Source: Harmonia axyridis (taxonomy: Eukaryota; Arthropoda; Insecta; Coleoptera; Coccinellidae). Taken from it: DNA of 64,000 nucleotides. Position numbers and translations under genes: made by a program. Numbering within the stretch: the stretch's first letter is position 1; every line of letters starts with the position of its first letter. A model generated the notes under the pieces. It saw only the letters and a program-made list of their open reading frames with translations. It ran no database searches and was not told the DNA's origin. The stretch spans positions 23,557,506-23,621,505 of the forward strand of contig NC_059505.1 of NCBI RefSeq assembly GCF_914767665.1, in the 5' to 3' direction. Positions 44,645 to 54,667 of the stretch are shown here, in pieces.

Positions 44645-45316
44645 CAGGATGGCCATTTGAAAACGAAACAGACGAGATTACAAACGAAATAAAGTTTTTC
44701 GATAGAAATGCTCGGACAGGTCGATTTCTGTTTCGAGGGGGACAACTTAAGATGTAGGTTACGGACGCATAGCGCTTCAACCCTTGCTACTATAACCCTC
44801 ACCCCCAAATTTTGAATAGGGAAGATGGGGTGAGTGATACCTCATTTGAAAGGTATTTTTATACTGATTTCAGCACAGTTATTGTTTTTTCATTTTATGC
44901 ATTAGTTCTCGAAATATTCTTAGCTAAGTATTTGAAAATGAAGTGGTGTTTTCATGGCACTTGTAGTGTTTTGTGAAAAATCGACATTTTGAGCTTCAAA
45001 ACAACCATGACTGTGGCTTCCTTCCTAACTAACTAACGCATGAATATTTCGAGAACTAATGCATAAAATGAAAAAACAATAACTGTGCTGAAATCAGTAT
45101 AAAAATACCTTTCAAATGAGGTATCACTCACCCCATCATCCCTATTCAAAGTTTGGGGGTGAGGGTTGTAGTAGCAAGGGTTGAAGCGCTATGCGTCCGT
45201 AACCTACATCTTAAGTTGTCCCCCTCGAAACAGAAATCGACCTGTCCGAGCATTTCTATCGAAAAACTTTATTTCGTCTGTAATCTCGTCTGTTTCGTTT
45301 TCAAATGGCCACCCTG
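44645..45316. mobile_element. 672-bp foldback element, copy 2
   Basis: Almost identical to 36180-36850 over its whole length, flanked by TA (44643-44644, 45317-45318). It lies 13 bp from the right end of the 6.6-kb element, inside the same R4 LINE. Confidence 0.9.
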
Positions 45317-46290
45317 TATATAGTTGCTTGATATTCCTCTTGAGATTTTTGCATAATATTCCTTTTGGATAAGTATCTAAAGTTATGTCTCAATCAACAA
45401 ACATTGTTCTATTCGCAATTTTGAGGAAGCTATACCTCGTTAAACCTTAAGGTATCTCAGTTGCCACACCCTCCCCTACTCACACTTATTAAGTCCTAGT
45501 TGCTTGATATTTCTCTTGAGATTTTTGCGTACTATTCCTGTTGTTGAGATGATAATTGGAAGATATCTCATTGATATCATTCCCCACTGCCACTTTATCT
45601 GAAATTCGAGGTCCCTATATTTTGAATAACTTTCGACCTCCTTTTGACGCATGTTGTTATTTCGTATTACAACGTCGATGAGTATTGCTGCCTTTTGATG
45701 TTTATTGACTAGCAGTATATCTGGCCTGATGTGAGGGACTGTTTTATCAGTCAAAACATCGTGTCTCTTTCTATATTCTTTTTCTGCAAATATTTGACAT
45801 CCTTCCGTGATATGTTGGATTGTCTCATTCGTTGGACACCAATATCGACATCGATTGTTAGTTATTGTTCGATCCTATTGGCTCTCATCAGGTGCAATAT
45901 ATCTAGAAACGAAAGGTTTTTTTTTTAGCCATCCAAGATCAAGTGATCTTAACAAGCATATCTGCTTGTAGTAATTTTTTGGTGAGATCACTGAGAGCAT
46001 ATCTGCTTGCAGTAATTTCTTGTTGAGATCACCTGATCTTGGATCTGTTTTGTAGTTATGTTCGCCGTAGAAAGCTCGATATTCGTTCTCCAGTCGCATC
46101 TTGCATACCTCAGAAAGTTTATTGTAATTGGATCGATGTTGTATATTTCCAAAGTTTTTGTCAGCCAGCCATGTGGAATAGAGTCGAAGGCCTTCTTATA
46201 TTCAAAATATTTCTGTGTTTTTTGAAGGCATTGTTGCATATGATGGAATCTCTTATCATCATCATTAATTAGGAAAGAGATGGAAGACAC
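45317..46290 (-). pseudogene. R4-like LINE copy 2, RT/zinc/endonuclease part
   Basis: Minus strand: frame 46290-45988 contains RT motif A (YKKAFDSIPHGWLTKTLEIYN, catalytic Asp position partly lost) and a stretch of the YARCDWRTN type. Frame 46099-45875 gives RLENEYRAFYGEHNY and a KTDPRSGDL segment. Zinc-binding CPTNETIQHITEGC lies near 45840-45795. The endonuclease frame 45754-45476 has HIRPDILLVNKHQKAAILIDVVI and ESYSKYRDLEF. Frameshifts separate these. A 120-bp unrelated segment (about 45356-45477) lies between two copies of the TAGTTGCTTGATATT word. Confidence 0.8.
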
Positions 46291-46299
46291 ACTTATTTA

Positions 46300-48190
46300 A
46301 TATAATTATATTCTAAGACAGACTATCGATTTCGGCACTAGGCCATCATCAGATCAGCTGAAAATAAACATAACTAAAGGTTAGTTTCTCTAGTGAGGTA
46401 GAGTGTTTGCTCTCAACTAGATGATTTTCCATGTCAGAAGCAGGTCTTTTTTTTATGTGATCATTAAATATGATCTTTGCAGTTCACAGGTTATCCTATA
46501 TACAGGGTGTTTCCTAAACATGCGGCAAAAATTCAGGGGGTTGTTCCTTGGACTATTTTAAGCATGTTTTGTCCTTGGATGCTTTTTGAAAAACCTCTTT
46601 GTTTCGAAGATACAGGGCGAACAACATTTTTCATATGTTGCTCGTGAGTTTTTAACATTAACATACGGAGATCGCTGTATTGGAAGAGGTGGACCTCATT
46701 TATGGCCTGCTCGTTCCCCGGACTTAAACCCCTTAGATTATTTCCTATGGGGCCATCTAAAATCATTAGTTTATACCATTCCAGTAGAAAATGTGGAAGA
46801 CTTGCGAAATCGGATCATTGCTGGGTGTACCTTAATAAGAAATGATCCTGGTGTTTTTGAAAGGGTTCGGCAGTCAATGAGGAGAAGATTGGATGCTGGT
46901 ATGCTGGCTAGAGGTGGTCATTTTCAACAGTTTTTGTAGGTTGAGTTGAATTTTCATGTAATTTTTCATAATAAAATGTTATTATCTGAAATTTTGTTTC
47001 CCCTATATCTTCGAAACAAATAGGTTTTTCAAAAATCATCAAAGGACAAAATATTCTTAGAATAGTCCAAGGATCAACCCCCTGAATTTTTGCCGCATGT
47101 TTAGGAAACACCCTGTATAAAGCTTTTTTGGTTGTTGCCCTTTTTGGGCTTATTATCGACAAGTACTCTTTCTATTGTTCATGTGATGTGTTGACATGGT
47201 TCAAATCAAAACCCCTCAACAATGATTTTAGTTTGCTGTTGAGGTTGGAGAAGTAGGGAATGGTTACGTATGTCACCTTGATAGCGGTATAAGGGAGTAT
47301 CTATTTGAGAAGTCTTTTCTTTACTATACGAGACCAAGATAACATCGATAAACTGTTTTGAGTAATGATTTATAGTTGATATTATATATATATATATATT
47401 ATTTAGTTCTCTGTGATTGTTCACTTCAGACAGTGGGATATTGAAAAGACAATTTAAAAGAAAGTGAAAGGCGGTCTTTAGATTTGAGGAGAATGATATG
47501 TGTATTTGGAAATATTTATATCGGTTTGAGTAGGCTTTCTATAGATGTTAAATTAGAACGTACTATCGGGTTTAAGGGTTATGTTCATATCTATGAAATT
47601 GATGTTATTTTTTTCAAATCTCTACAGTGAACTTGATTCTGGAGAGTGAATTGATGAACTCTAGGAAAGATTTTAATTTTTGGATGGTTAAACATCATAC
47701 ACAAAAGATGTCGTCGACATAAATCTCTTCCAAAGAAAAATCTTCTGGAAGAAAAAGTGTACACAAATCAGAGACTCTAAATGGTCCACAAAGATATTGG
47801 CAAGAAGACCGCTCAATGGTGAACCCATGGCCAATCCGTCTGTCATAGTGTAGACACTTTCTTCGAACGTGAAAAAATTTTTTTCTATAATGCGCTCTAT
47901 TAGATTTCTTAGTGTGTGTATGTCTTTGGGAGTGGCGTCGAAGTTTTCAATTGAATTGCAGTAGTTTAGGTATTCTCTAAAAAAATTTAGGGATTCTACA
48001 ACTGGAACTTTAGTGTAAAGGTTTACAATATCGAACGATACCAGAAAATACTTGTTGTGAACGCAGATTGGTGGATTCAATAACATTAACCAATTCAGCA
48101 GAGTAACTTGTTATGATCTGATTGATTACTCTTGAAACTTTGTGAGCAGGCGAACTGAATGCCGAGGTTATGGGTCTAATGCTTTATTAT
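46300..48190 (-). pseudogene. Penelope-like element 2, RT relic split by a mariner-like insertion
   Basis: Minus strand from 48190: SAFSSPAHKVSRVINQIITS, then the open frame 48086-47688 with FLVSFDIVNLYTKVPVVESL, NFFTFEESVYTMTDGLAMGSPLSGLLANIFVDHLES (RT motif G-L-A-M-G-S-P-L-S-g), and EEIYVDDIF (catalytic Tyr-x-Asp-Asp, about 47725-47700, other frame). FINSLSRIKFTVEI and an IYRKPTQTD-like segment follow to about 47190. A mariner-like element (46503-47115) interrupts it. The GIY-YIG domain is not recognisable. At 46352-46330 a CTGATGA...GAAA core marks the likely 3' tail. Confidence 0.8.
46503..47115 (+). mobile_element. internally deleted mariner-like element, 613 bp
   Basis: Inverted repeats of about 60 bp or more starting CAGGGTGTTTCCTAAACATG, flanked by TA (46501-46502, 47116-47117). 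An ORF at 46586-46939 begins in TIR sequence and enters transposase at GRGGPHLWPARSPDLNPLDYFLWGHLKSLVY, ending RRRLDAGMLARGGHFQQF. It keeps only the last third of the transposase, so it is non-autonomous. Confidence 0.88.
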
Positions 48191-48254
48191 TATTATTGTT
48201 ATCATCATCAGTTCCTTCGATCCTAGACTATTATTATTATATTATAAATATTAT

Positions 48255-49212
48255 TTCAAGTCAAGTAGCTTGAACATCAAGTCAAGCCATGAATCTTATG
48301 TATAGAGTGTAAAGAAACATTTGATCGCTCCAGCCCATATGATACTCTTCCTAAGGTATAAATTGAACCCTTGTTAGATTTTAGTATTATTCAAAAAGTA
48401 TTTTGATAACCACAAATACATATGTAGGCTTGGTTAATCGATCGCCTAGAGGTATTCGTGTTCTTCTCCGGTTTGTCATGGTACCAGAAGAAGTACATCT
48501 ATTCACTAAGTCACACTTACAATACAAACACAGCATATAAGGTACCAAATTTGGTCTTATCGTCGAATGTTAATTACGAAACGTCTTCGAATATCTCGTC
48601 TTCGTCTTATTCAAAGTTTCGGTCGTCTCGTCTTTAATTCGTTCGCGGCTCGTCTTATTTTAGTCCGCGAACCGTCTTTTCGTCTTCTACGTCTTATTCT
48701 GATCGAATCTCGACTTAGGCAGAAACTTACGATTGATCGACCGACTCTGAACTTACTTCGTCTTAGACCGAACTTAGACTTCTTTCTGACTGGAACTTAC
48801 TGACTTCCCCTGGCTATCGACTTCCCTTCTTCCGACTTGGCCACACCCTTAGCATCACCCCGATATCGGGGGAAAGTACCAAGTACCACCCCTAGTCCAA
48901 CAAGAGTTTTGCCGTACCACCCACAAAGCTCTTCGCAGATTCCTGGAAATCTCAGCCATGCATTCTCGAAGGACCAGCACGTGACACGCAGATGTGACAT
49001 CCGGTAATACAGTCTCGTTTTTGAGCTTTCCCAAGACCCTCCTCTTGAGATTTACAATCGACCTGACATGTCTTCGTCACCTCGAAGAATTAAGACTTTC
49101 TTCACACATTATTCACAATAACAGTTCGTTCATTGTGAATCTATTGAAACTGTCATGCCCTCGACGCTTGAAGAAACTAATAGGTCTCCAAGAATCCTGT
49201 TGACCATGTCAA
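48255..49212. other. no gene; CGTCTT-rich tract and possible LTR
   Basis: From about 48560 to 48830 the sequence is unusually rich in CGTCTT, TCGTC and ACTTA words. It is followed by 48830-49010, less AT-rich, with CCCCGATATCGGGGG at 48869-48883. This could be an LTR or satellite-like unit. No partner LTR is visible and short ORFs have no domain. Confidence 0.3.
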
Positions 49213-49215
49213 TTA

Positions 49216-51455
49216 CACAGGCCAACAAAATGAAAAAAAAAAAATTTGGTGCCAGAAATCTAACATCTGATTTTAGATGTTTTTAATGTGCTGATTCCAA
49301 AAATGCCAACAAATTTTTCTATCAGCTCTAGTTTTTGAGATACACGTTACAGGTTAAATGATATATTTTTTCCTGATAAAGGACAACAAATAAAGAGATA
49401 AATATGTACTTAATCGTCAAAATAGAAATTTCCCAGAATCTAATTAGCCAAATGGATACCTGGAATTGTCCCTGACCCAATGTTCCTATACTAGGAACTA
49501 CTCAATACAATGCGCTCTTAATTACTTTTATACCTGTAATTGCCTATGACCCGATCCTTCTATACCTGCTTGGCTGTACTTGATTTAGTATATTACTGAG
49601 TTTTCCCTAGTAAAGTTGTGCTATCATTCTGTGTAAATTTTGGTCGTTTTGTAGTATCAAGACACTAAACTGAAACAATGGCATCCACAAGCAGACGTAC
49701 CTGTGTAAATCATCCCGATGTTTTTTGTTATGTGTGTGGTGAATACACTTTGAAAGAGAGCAGACAAACGATTTCTGACTTTGTGAAAAGAGCTTATTTT
49801 GCCTATTTTGGCGTTCATTTAGGAGATCAAGATAAATCTTGGGCCCCACATTTCATATGTAAAACATGTGTTGAACACAAATGGACATATCCTGATCTAG
49901 ATTCTGCAAGAAGGCCTGTAGTGCATTCGGAAGAAATACTCGTTCCATCATTCAGCAGTCTACCCGAACTGACAGAAGATGATTCAGAAACATCAACGTC
50001 TGACGAAGAATTTAATCAGAAAACGACAGCGATTTTGAAGCAGATTTAGCAACTCCGCAGTGTTTCAATCAGGAAGAACTAAACGATCTTATAAGAGACC
50101 TGAATCTCTCAAAGGAATCCGCTGAATTACTTGCATCCAGATTAAAAGAAAAAAATCTACTTTGTCGAGGTACTAATATTACATTTTATCGTAAAAGAGA
50201 TAAGGATCTGCTGCTTTTTTTCACTCAGGAAAATGACTTGGTATTCTGTAACAATATAAAAGGGCTCTTAGAAAAAATGGGTTTGCCTGAATACACTCCA
50301 GATGATTGGCGCCTTTTTATTGACAGTTCAAAACGTAGTTTAAAATATGTTCTTTTACATAACGGTAACAAATATGGCTCAATTCCTATTGGTCATTCTA
50401 CTACCATGAAGGAAGAATATGAAACAATAGCATTAGTTTTGAGAAAAATTAAATACGAAGAACATCAGTGGTCATTTTGTGTTGATTTAAAAATGGTTAA
50501 CTTCCTCCTTGGACAGCAGAGTGGTTATACAAAATATCCTTGTTTTTTGTGCCTTTGGGACAGCAGAGCTAAAAATGAGCACTGGGTTAACAAAAATTGG
50601 CCTTCAAGAAATGTCATGATTCAAGGAATACAAAACGTGATCAACGAACCTTTGGTTTCAAGAGAAAAAATCTTACTTCCACCCTTGCATATCAAGCTAG
50701 GCCTAATGAAGCAATTTGTGAAGGCCTTAAATCGAGATGGAAATTGTTTTGGGTATTTGTCACGTAAATTTCCTGGCATTAGCACGGAAAAACTAAAAGC
50801 TGGTATATTTGATGGTCCTCAAATAAGGCAACTTGTTAAAGATCCACAATTCACCACATCAATGAACGAGACTGAATCTAACGCTTGGAGTTCATTTGTT
50901 CAAGTAGTACAAATTTTCTTGTCAATCATAAAGCAGAGAATTACGTAGAATTAGTGGAATCTATACTTTCAAATTTTAATATTCTCGGCTGTAACATGAG
51001 TATAAAAGTTCACTACCTCCACAGCCACCTAGATCGTTTTCCAGAAAACTTAGGTGATTGTAGTGAAGAACCGGGGAAAAGATTCCACCAGGATATTAAA
51101 ACTATGGAAGATCGTTATCAAGGACGATGGGATAGCCACATGATGGCGGACTACTGCTGGAGCCTTCAGCGAGACTGCCCTAGTAAACTCCATTCTAGAA
51201 AATAGTATAAAAGAAAATTTTTATGTGATTAGTGACTAATGTAATTATGTGAATTAAGTTTTTGCAATAAATACTTAAATCCATGTGTATTATATATTAT
51301 AACAGTTATAACGTAAATTATATACACAATTTTTTTAAAAATCTCAAAAGCTAGATCTGATAGACAAAATCTGAGAACTTTTTTACATTCTGCATCCAAA
51401 AATTACTCAGGAACAGTTAAAAATTCGCAGGCACCAAAATGTGTGTTGGCCTGTG
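49216..51455 (+). mobile_element. unclassified TIR DNA transposon, 2240 bp
   Basis: Ends CACAGGCCAACA are exact inverted repeats of 12 bp, followed on both sides by a spaced second repeat (ATTTGGTGCC / ATTTTGGTGCC). TTA is duplicated at both flanks (49213-49215, 51456-51458). Inside is one long broken gene on the plus strand. CAC-type ends with 3-bp duplications are reminiscent of the CACTA/CMC group, but the protein is not one I can place there. Confidence 0.88.
49678..51205 (+). pseudogene. putative transposase of the CACAGGCC element, two frameshifts
   Basis: Three consecutive frames cover about 508 codons. Frame 1 (49678-50049) has a zinc-like N-terminus: RTCVNHPDVFCYVCGEYTL, SWAPHFICKTC with Cys and His spacings suggesting a binding domain. 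An extra base in an A-run near 50020 shifts to frame 2 (about 50030-50948): FIDSSKRSLKYVLLHNGN, GHSTTMKEEYETI, FCVDLKMVNFLLGQQSGYTKYPCFLCLWDSRAK, LLPPLHIKLGLMKQF, KLKAGIFDGPQIRQL. A missing base near 50920 shifts to frame 3, ending MSIKVHYLHSHLDRFPENLG, CSEEPGKRFHQDI, MEDRYQGRWD, MMADYCWSL. Candidate catalytic residues: Asp in FIDSS, Asp in FCVDLK, Glu in SEE. Similar uncharacterised proteins exist in Hydra and arthropods (memory). Function is inferred from TIRs and acidic triad. Confidence 0.75.
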
Positions 51456-51459
51456 TTAT

Positions 51460-51872
51460 TTACAGGGAACAATGACTGGATCCTACACATATAATAATAT
51501 TTTTCTTCCAAAGTACGTATACGAATCATCAGGAAGTGTGATGAATATCACCGGATCAACCTCATCTACTGGATAATCCGTAGGACCGAATCGACTTCTG
51601 AAACGGCAGGAAGGAAGACGACTCAATTCGCCAACATGAAATATTCAAATATGGGCCGATTTCCACAGTTCCGAACAAGTTTTTTTATTGTTTCGACCCC
51701 GAAGGCAGGCAGGGAGCAGCCTCGTCGGGTCGCCATGCATACGAATGAACATCGATTCCGAGTCTGGCACGCATAAATACCTCGGACCGGGAAGGCATTA
51801 CCATTCCGCGCGCGACCGGCCGATTATTCAGACCAGGCCAAGGATTAAATAATGAAAGGTTTTCGCGAAACT
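51460..51872. other. left flank of the tandem array
   Basis: A CpG-rich patch (51700-51830) with minus-strand ORF 51685-51969 (PVARGMVMPSRSEVF segment). It continues without break into the first 217-bp repeat, so it probably represents the native locus beside the array. Not recognised. Confidence 0.3.
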
Positions 51873-52089
51873 CGTTTAATGGTTTTGCATTCGTTCTAAC
51901 GACTTCGATGAACGTCTGGGCGATGAAATCACGTATTTTGTCAAGATTCCGTGGATATTGAATGAACAAATGAGCGGAGTGGGAGTGAAATAACGATTTG
52001 CTCGGATGCTCTTTATTCGGTAATTGCGGCTCGGATATTAGCGGATTCGCGACCTCAAGAAGAGCTTTTTGTGTTTGATGGGCTCTTCA

Positions 52090-53046
52090 TGCCCTTGTGT
52101 TCAGTTGTGTTGTCTTCAGTTTGTTGTCCACCTGGTTCTTGTTGATTTTCTGGTCCTCTTACACGCGATCCTTGGACCTGTCCGTCGCTTCCTAAGAATT
52201 TTCTCACCGTCCTCGCAGTACCTAGAAGAACAGCTTTTTGCATTATATTACATATACACTCACTAAGGGCCAGTTGCACCATTTGCCTAAACATTGATTA
52301 AGAATTTTAACGTTGATTATTCTATGATTTCTTAAGAGAAATCAGAAATTAATCGACGTTTACATTTTAATCAATGTTTAGGCAAATGGTGCAAATGGCC
52401 CTAAGTCCTAGTTGCTTGACATTCCTCTTGAGATTTTTGCGTATTATTTCTGTTGTTGAGATGATAATTGGAAGAGTTCTCGTTGACATCATTCCTCACT
52501 GCCGCTTCATCTGAAATTCGAGGTTCCTTTGTTTTGAAATTTTTTTGACCTCCTTTTGAAGCAGGTTGTTGTTTTTTGGTATTGCTACGTCGATGAGTAA
52601 TACTGTCTCCTGATGTTTATCGACTAGTAATATATCTGGTCTGTTGTGAGGGAATCTTTCTTCAGTCAAAACTATACAATCCCAGTATAGTTAATAACGT
52701 TCCTTTTCCAGGATGGTTTCCAGTTGGTACTTATAGTATTGCACTTTTTCAGAACGAATTAGTTTTAATTTGGTTGCCAATTCTTGGTGCAGTTTCTTTC
52801 CTACTGCATCGTCTCTCTCTTTAAATTCATTCCCTACAAACATTTGACATCCTTTCGTGCTATGATGAATTGTCTCATTCGTTGGACACCCATATCGACA
52901 TCGATCATCAGAAATAGTTCCATCCTATTAGCTCACATCAGGTGCAATGTATCTAGAAACGGAAGGTTTTCTTTCAGCCATCCAAGATCTTGGATCTGTT
53001 TAGTAGTTATGTTCGCCGTAAAAAGTTCGATATTCGTTCTCAGTTT
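52090..53046 (-). pseudogene. R4 LINE fragment, array unit 1
   Basis: Minus strand: YGCPTNETIHH-like zinc segment (about 52895-52845), KLHQELATKLKLIHSEKV, a RPDILLVDKHQETVLLIDVAIP endonuclease segment (about 52645-52585), ISTTEIIRKNLKRN, then after the MITE the C-terminus CNIMQKAVLLGTARTVRKFLGSDGQVQGSRVRGPENQQEPGG split over 52250-52100. The frame is nearly open but carries the MITE and a stop in the endonuclease part. RT is missing. Confidence 0.8.
52267..52401. mobile_element. 135-bp Harbinger-like MITE
   Basis: Ends GGGCCAGTTGCACCATTTGC and GCAAATGGTGCAAATGGCCC in inverted orientation, the arms covering nearly 40 bp each. TAA is duplicated at 52264-52266 and 52402-52404. The empty site CACTAAGTCC is present in the paralogous R4 copy at about 54294, which confirms the boundaries and the 3-bp TAA duplication. 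Confidence 0.92.
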
Positions 53047-53404
53047 CGTTTAATGGTTTTGCTTTCGTTTTAACGACTTCGATGAACGTCTTGGCGATGA
53101 AATCACGTATTTTGTCAAGATTCCGTGGATATTGAATGAACAAATGAGCGGAGTGGGAGTGAAATAACGATTTGCTCGGATGTTCTTTATTCGGTAATTG
53201 CGGCTCGGATATTAGCGGATTCGCGGCATCTAGAAGGGCTTTTTGTGTTTGACGGGCTCTTCAGGCCCTTGTGGTCCCCCTGGTTCTTGTTGAACTTCTG
53301 GTCCTCTTACCCGCGATCCTTGGACCTGTCTTCACCTCCTAGAAAATTTCTCACCGTCTTTGCAGTACCAGAAAGAACAGCTTCTGGGATTCTTCGGCAG
53401 CCTT

Positions 53405-53640
53405 CCCTTTTCCACTCCTGGATGTAGGCCTCTTTGATGTTACTCCATGCTGTTTTATCCTGAGCTATCCGAAACTAACTATTTCCCGCATATTGTTTTA
53501 TATCATCAATGGTTCATGGTTCTTTTTCGGATTTCTTCATTCTTTTTTCTGACTTTAAGACTGACATTGAGCATAGTTCGTTCTATCGCTCTCTGCATCA
53601 CCCTCAAATGGTTTGCGGTCTTCTTAGTTATTGCTTGAAT
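53405..53640 (-). pseudogene. LINE C-terminal scrap (AQD-W type)
   Basis: In the minus frame LKSEKRMKKSEKEP and FRIAQDKTAWSNIKEAYIQEW are visible, with stops between. The AQD...W....EA...W motif occurs at the C-terminus of several LINE ORF2 families (RTE-like). It lies between R4 and RNase H pieces, so this is either part of the same insertion or a second one. Confidence 0.45.
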
Positions 53641-53740
53641 TATATTACCTATTATTATTATTTGAACTGGGGTCATTTTGCTTCGGTGAGCCTTCCGGGA
53701 ACTGCGACCATGCAGATCTTTTGTTCACTACCCTACTCAT

Positions 53741-54667
53741 TCATAGAAACCCAGGGAGGTCGTCAACGACGTTAATGAAATTGACAACCTCCCTAGGGGC
53801 CTTGGCCATTACCTCTCTGGTATCCAGGACCGGCTTGTCCATGTGAATGGTTCTTAGGCCAGCCAGCTCTGGACACTTGCATATCAAGTGTTTAGAAGTT
53901 TCTACTTCCGATCCACAGAGCCTGCAAATCTCGTCTGCTGACTTACCCATACGGTACAAATGATGTTTGTACCGACAGTGCCCCGTCAGCAGTCCCACCA
54001 TCACCCGAAGCTCCGCTCGTGACAGCTTCAGGAGTTTTCTGGTGTAAGTAGGTGAAATCTTCACGAATTTCTTTGCCTGAGCAAGTCTAGGAGTGTTAGT
54101 CCAGTGGATTGTCCTACTGTTCAACTCCCATAGCTGGACCGCAGCTTTGTATTGTTCTTTTCCTATCCCACAGAGAGGCTCAGGTCCAGCAGGTCTTAAC
54201 CTTGATGCACTTTTTGCAAGCTCGTCCGCTCTCTCATTTCCTTCAACCCCACAGTGCCCTGGTACCCATAGTAGACATATATTACCTATATACTCACTAA
54301 GTCCTAGTTGCTTGATATTCCTTTTGAGATTTTTGCGTACTATTCCTGTTGTTGAGATGATAATAGGAAGAGTTCTCGTTGACCACTGCCATTTTATCTG
54401 GAATTCGAGGTCCCTATATTTCAAAATATTTTCGACCTCTTTTTGACGCATGTTGTTGTTATTTGGTATTGGTACGTCGATGAGTGCTGCTGTCTTTTGA
54501 TGTTTATCGACTAGCAGTATATGTAGCCTGTTGTTAGCAACTATTTCATCAGTGAAAACTGTACAATCCCTGTACAGTTTATAGCGTTCGTTTTCCAGGA
54601 TGTTTTTCGGTTGGAACTTAGAGTATGGCATTTTTTCAGAATGAATTAGTTCTAATTTAGTTACCAA
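53741..54667 (-). CDS. chimeric ORF: R4 endonuclease fused to LINE RNase H
   Basis: 308 codons open across an insertion junction. Residues 1 to about 128 are the R4 restriction-like endonuclease region ending KRNIKQLGLSE. From about residue 131 the frame becomes ribonuclease H of another LINE (ICLLWVPGHCGVEGNERADELAKSA), then a C-terminal region with LTGHCRYKHHL and CRLCGSEVETSKHLICKCPEL (zinc-type CCHC). RNase H with that tail occurs in I/LOA/R1-like LINEs. The fusion arises because the second element inserted into the first at about 54285 in the same orientation and frame. No start codon is assured, and expression is unknown. I count it as an accidental fusion. Confidence 0.75.
   Translation of the reverse strand: MVTKLELIHSEKMPYSKFQPKNILENERYKLYRDCTVFTDEIVANNRLHILLVDKHQKTAALIDVPIPNNNNMRQKEVENILKYRDLEFQIKWQWSTRTLPIIISTTGIVRKNLKRNIKQLGLSEYIGNICLLWVPGHCGVEGNERADELAKSASRLRPAGPEPLCGIGKEQYKAAVQLWELNSRTIHWTNTPRLAQAKKFVKISPTYTRKLLKLSRAELRVMVGLLTGHCRYKHHLYRMGKSADEICRLCGSEVETSKHLICKCPELAGLRTIHMDKPVLDTREVMAKAPREVVNFINVVDDLPGFL

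Larger units (their letters stand above)
37755..46290 (-). mobile_element. R4/Dong-like LINE copy 2, split by nested insertions
   Basis: The minus strand reads from 46290 down: RT segment (KKAFDSIPHGWLTKTLEIYN), zinc and endonuclease segments to 45317, then a 10-bp piece 44644-44632, then the 3' UTR 38051-37755. In copies without the insertions the segments around ATTACATATA and CTCACTAAG are continuous, so the pieces belong to one element. The two TA-flanked insertions (38052-44631 and 44645-45316) account for the gap. The 3' end carries a hairpin at 37764-37800. Confidence 0.8.

Noticed and set aside
51873..52089. The 217-bp array repeat as rRNA, the usual target of some R2/R4 LINEs
   Set aside because: No conserved rRNA words are visible and the flanks do not look like an rDNA unit.
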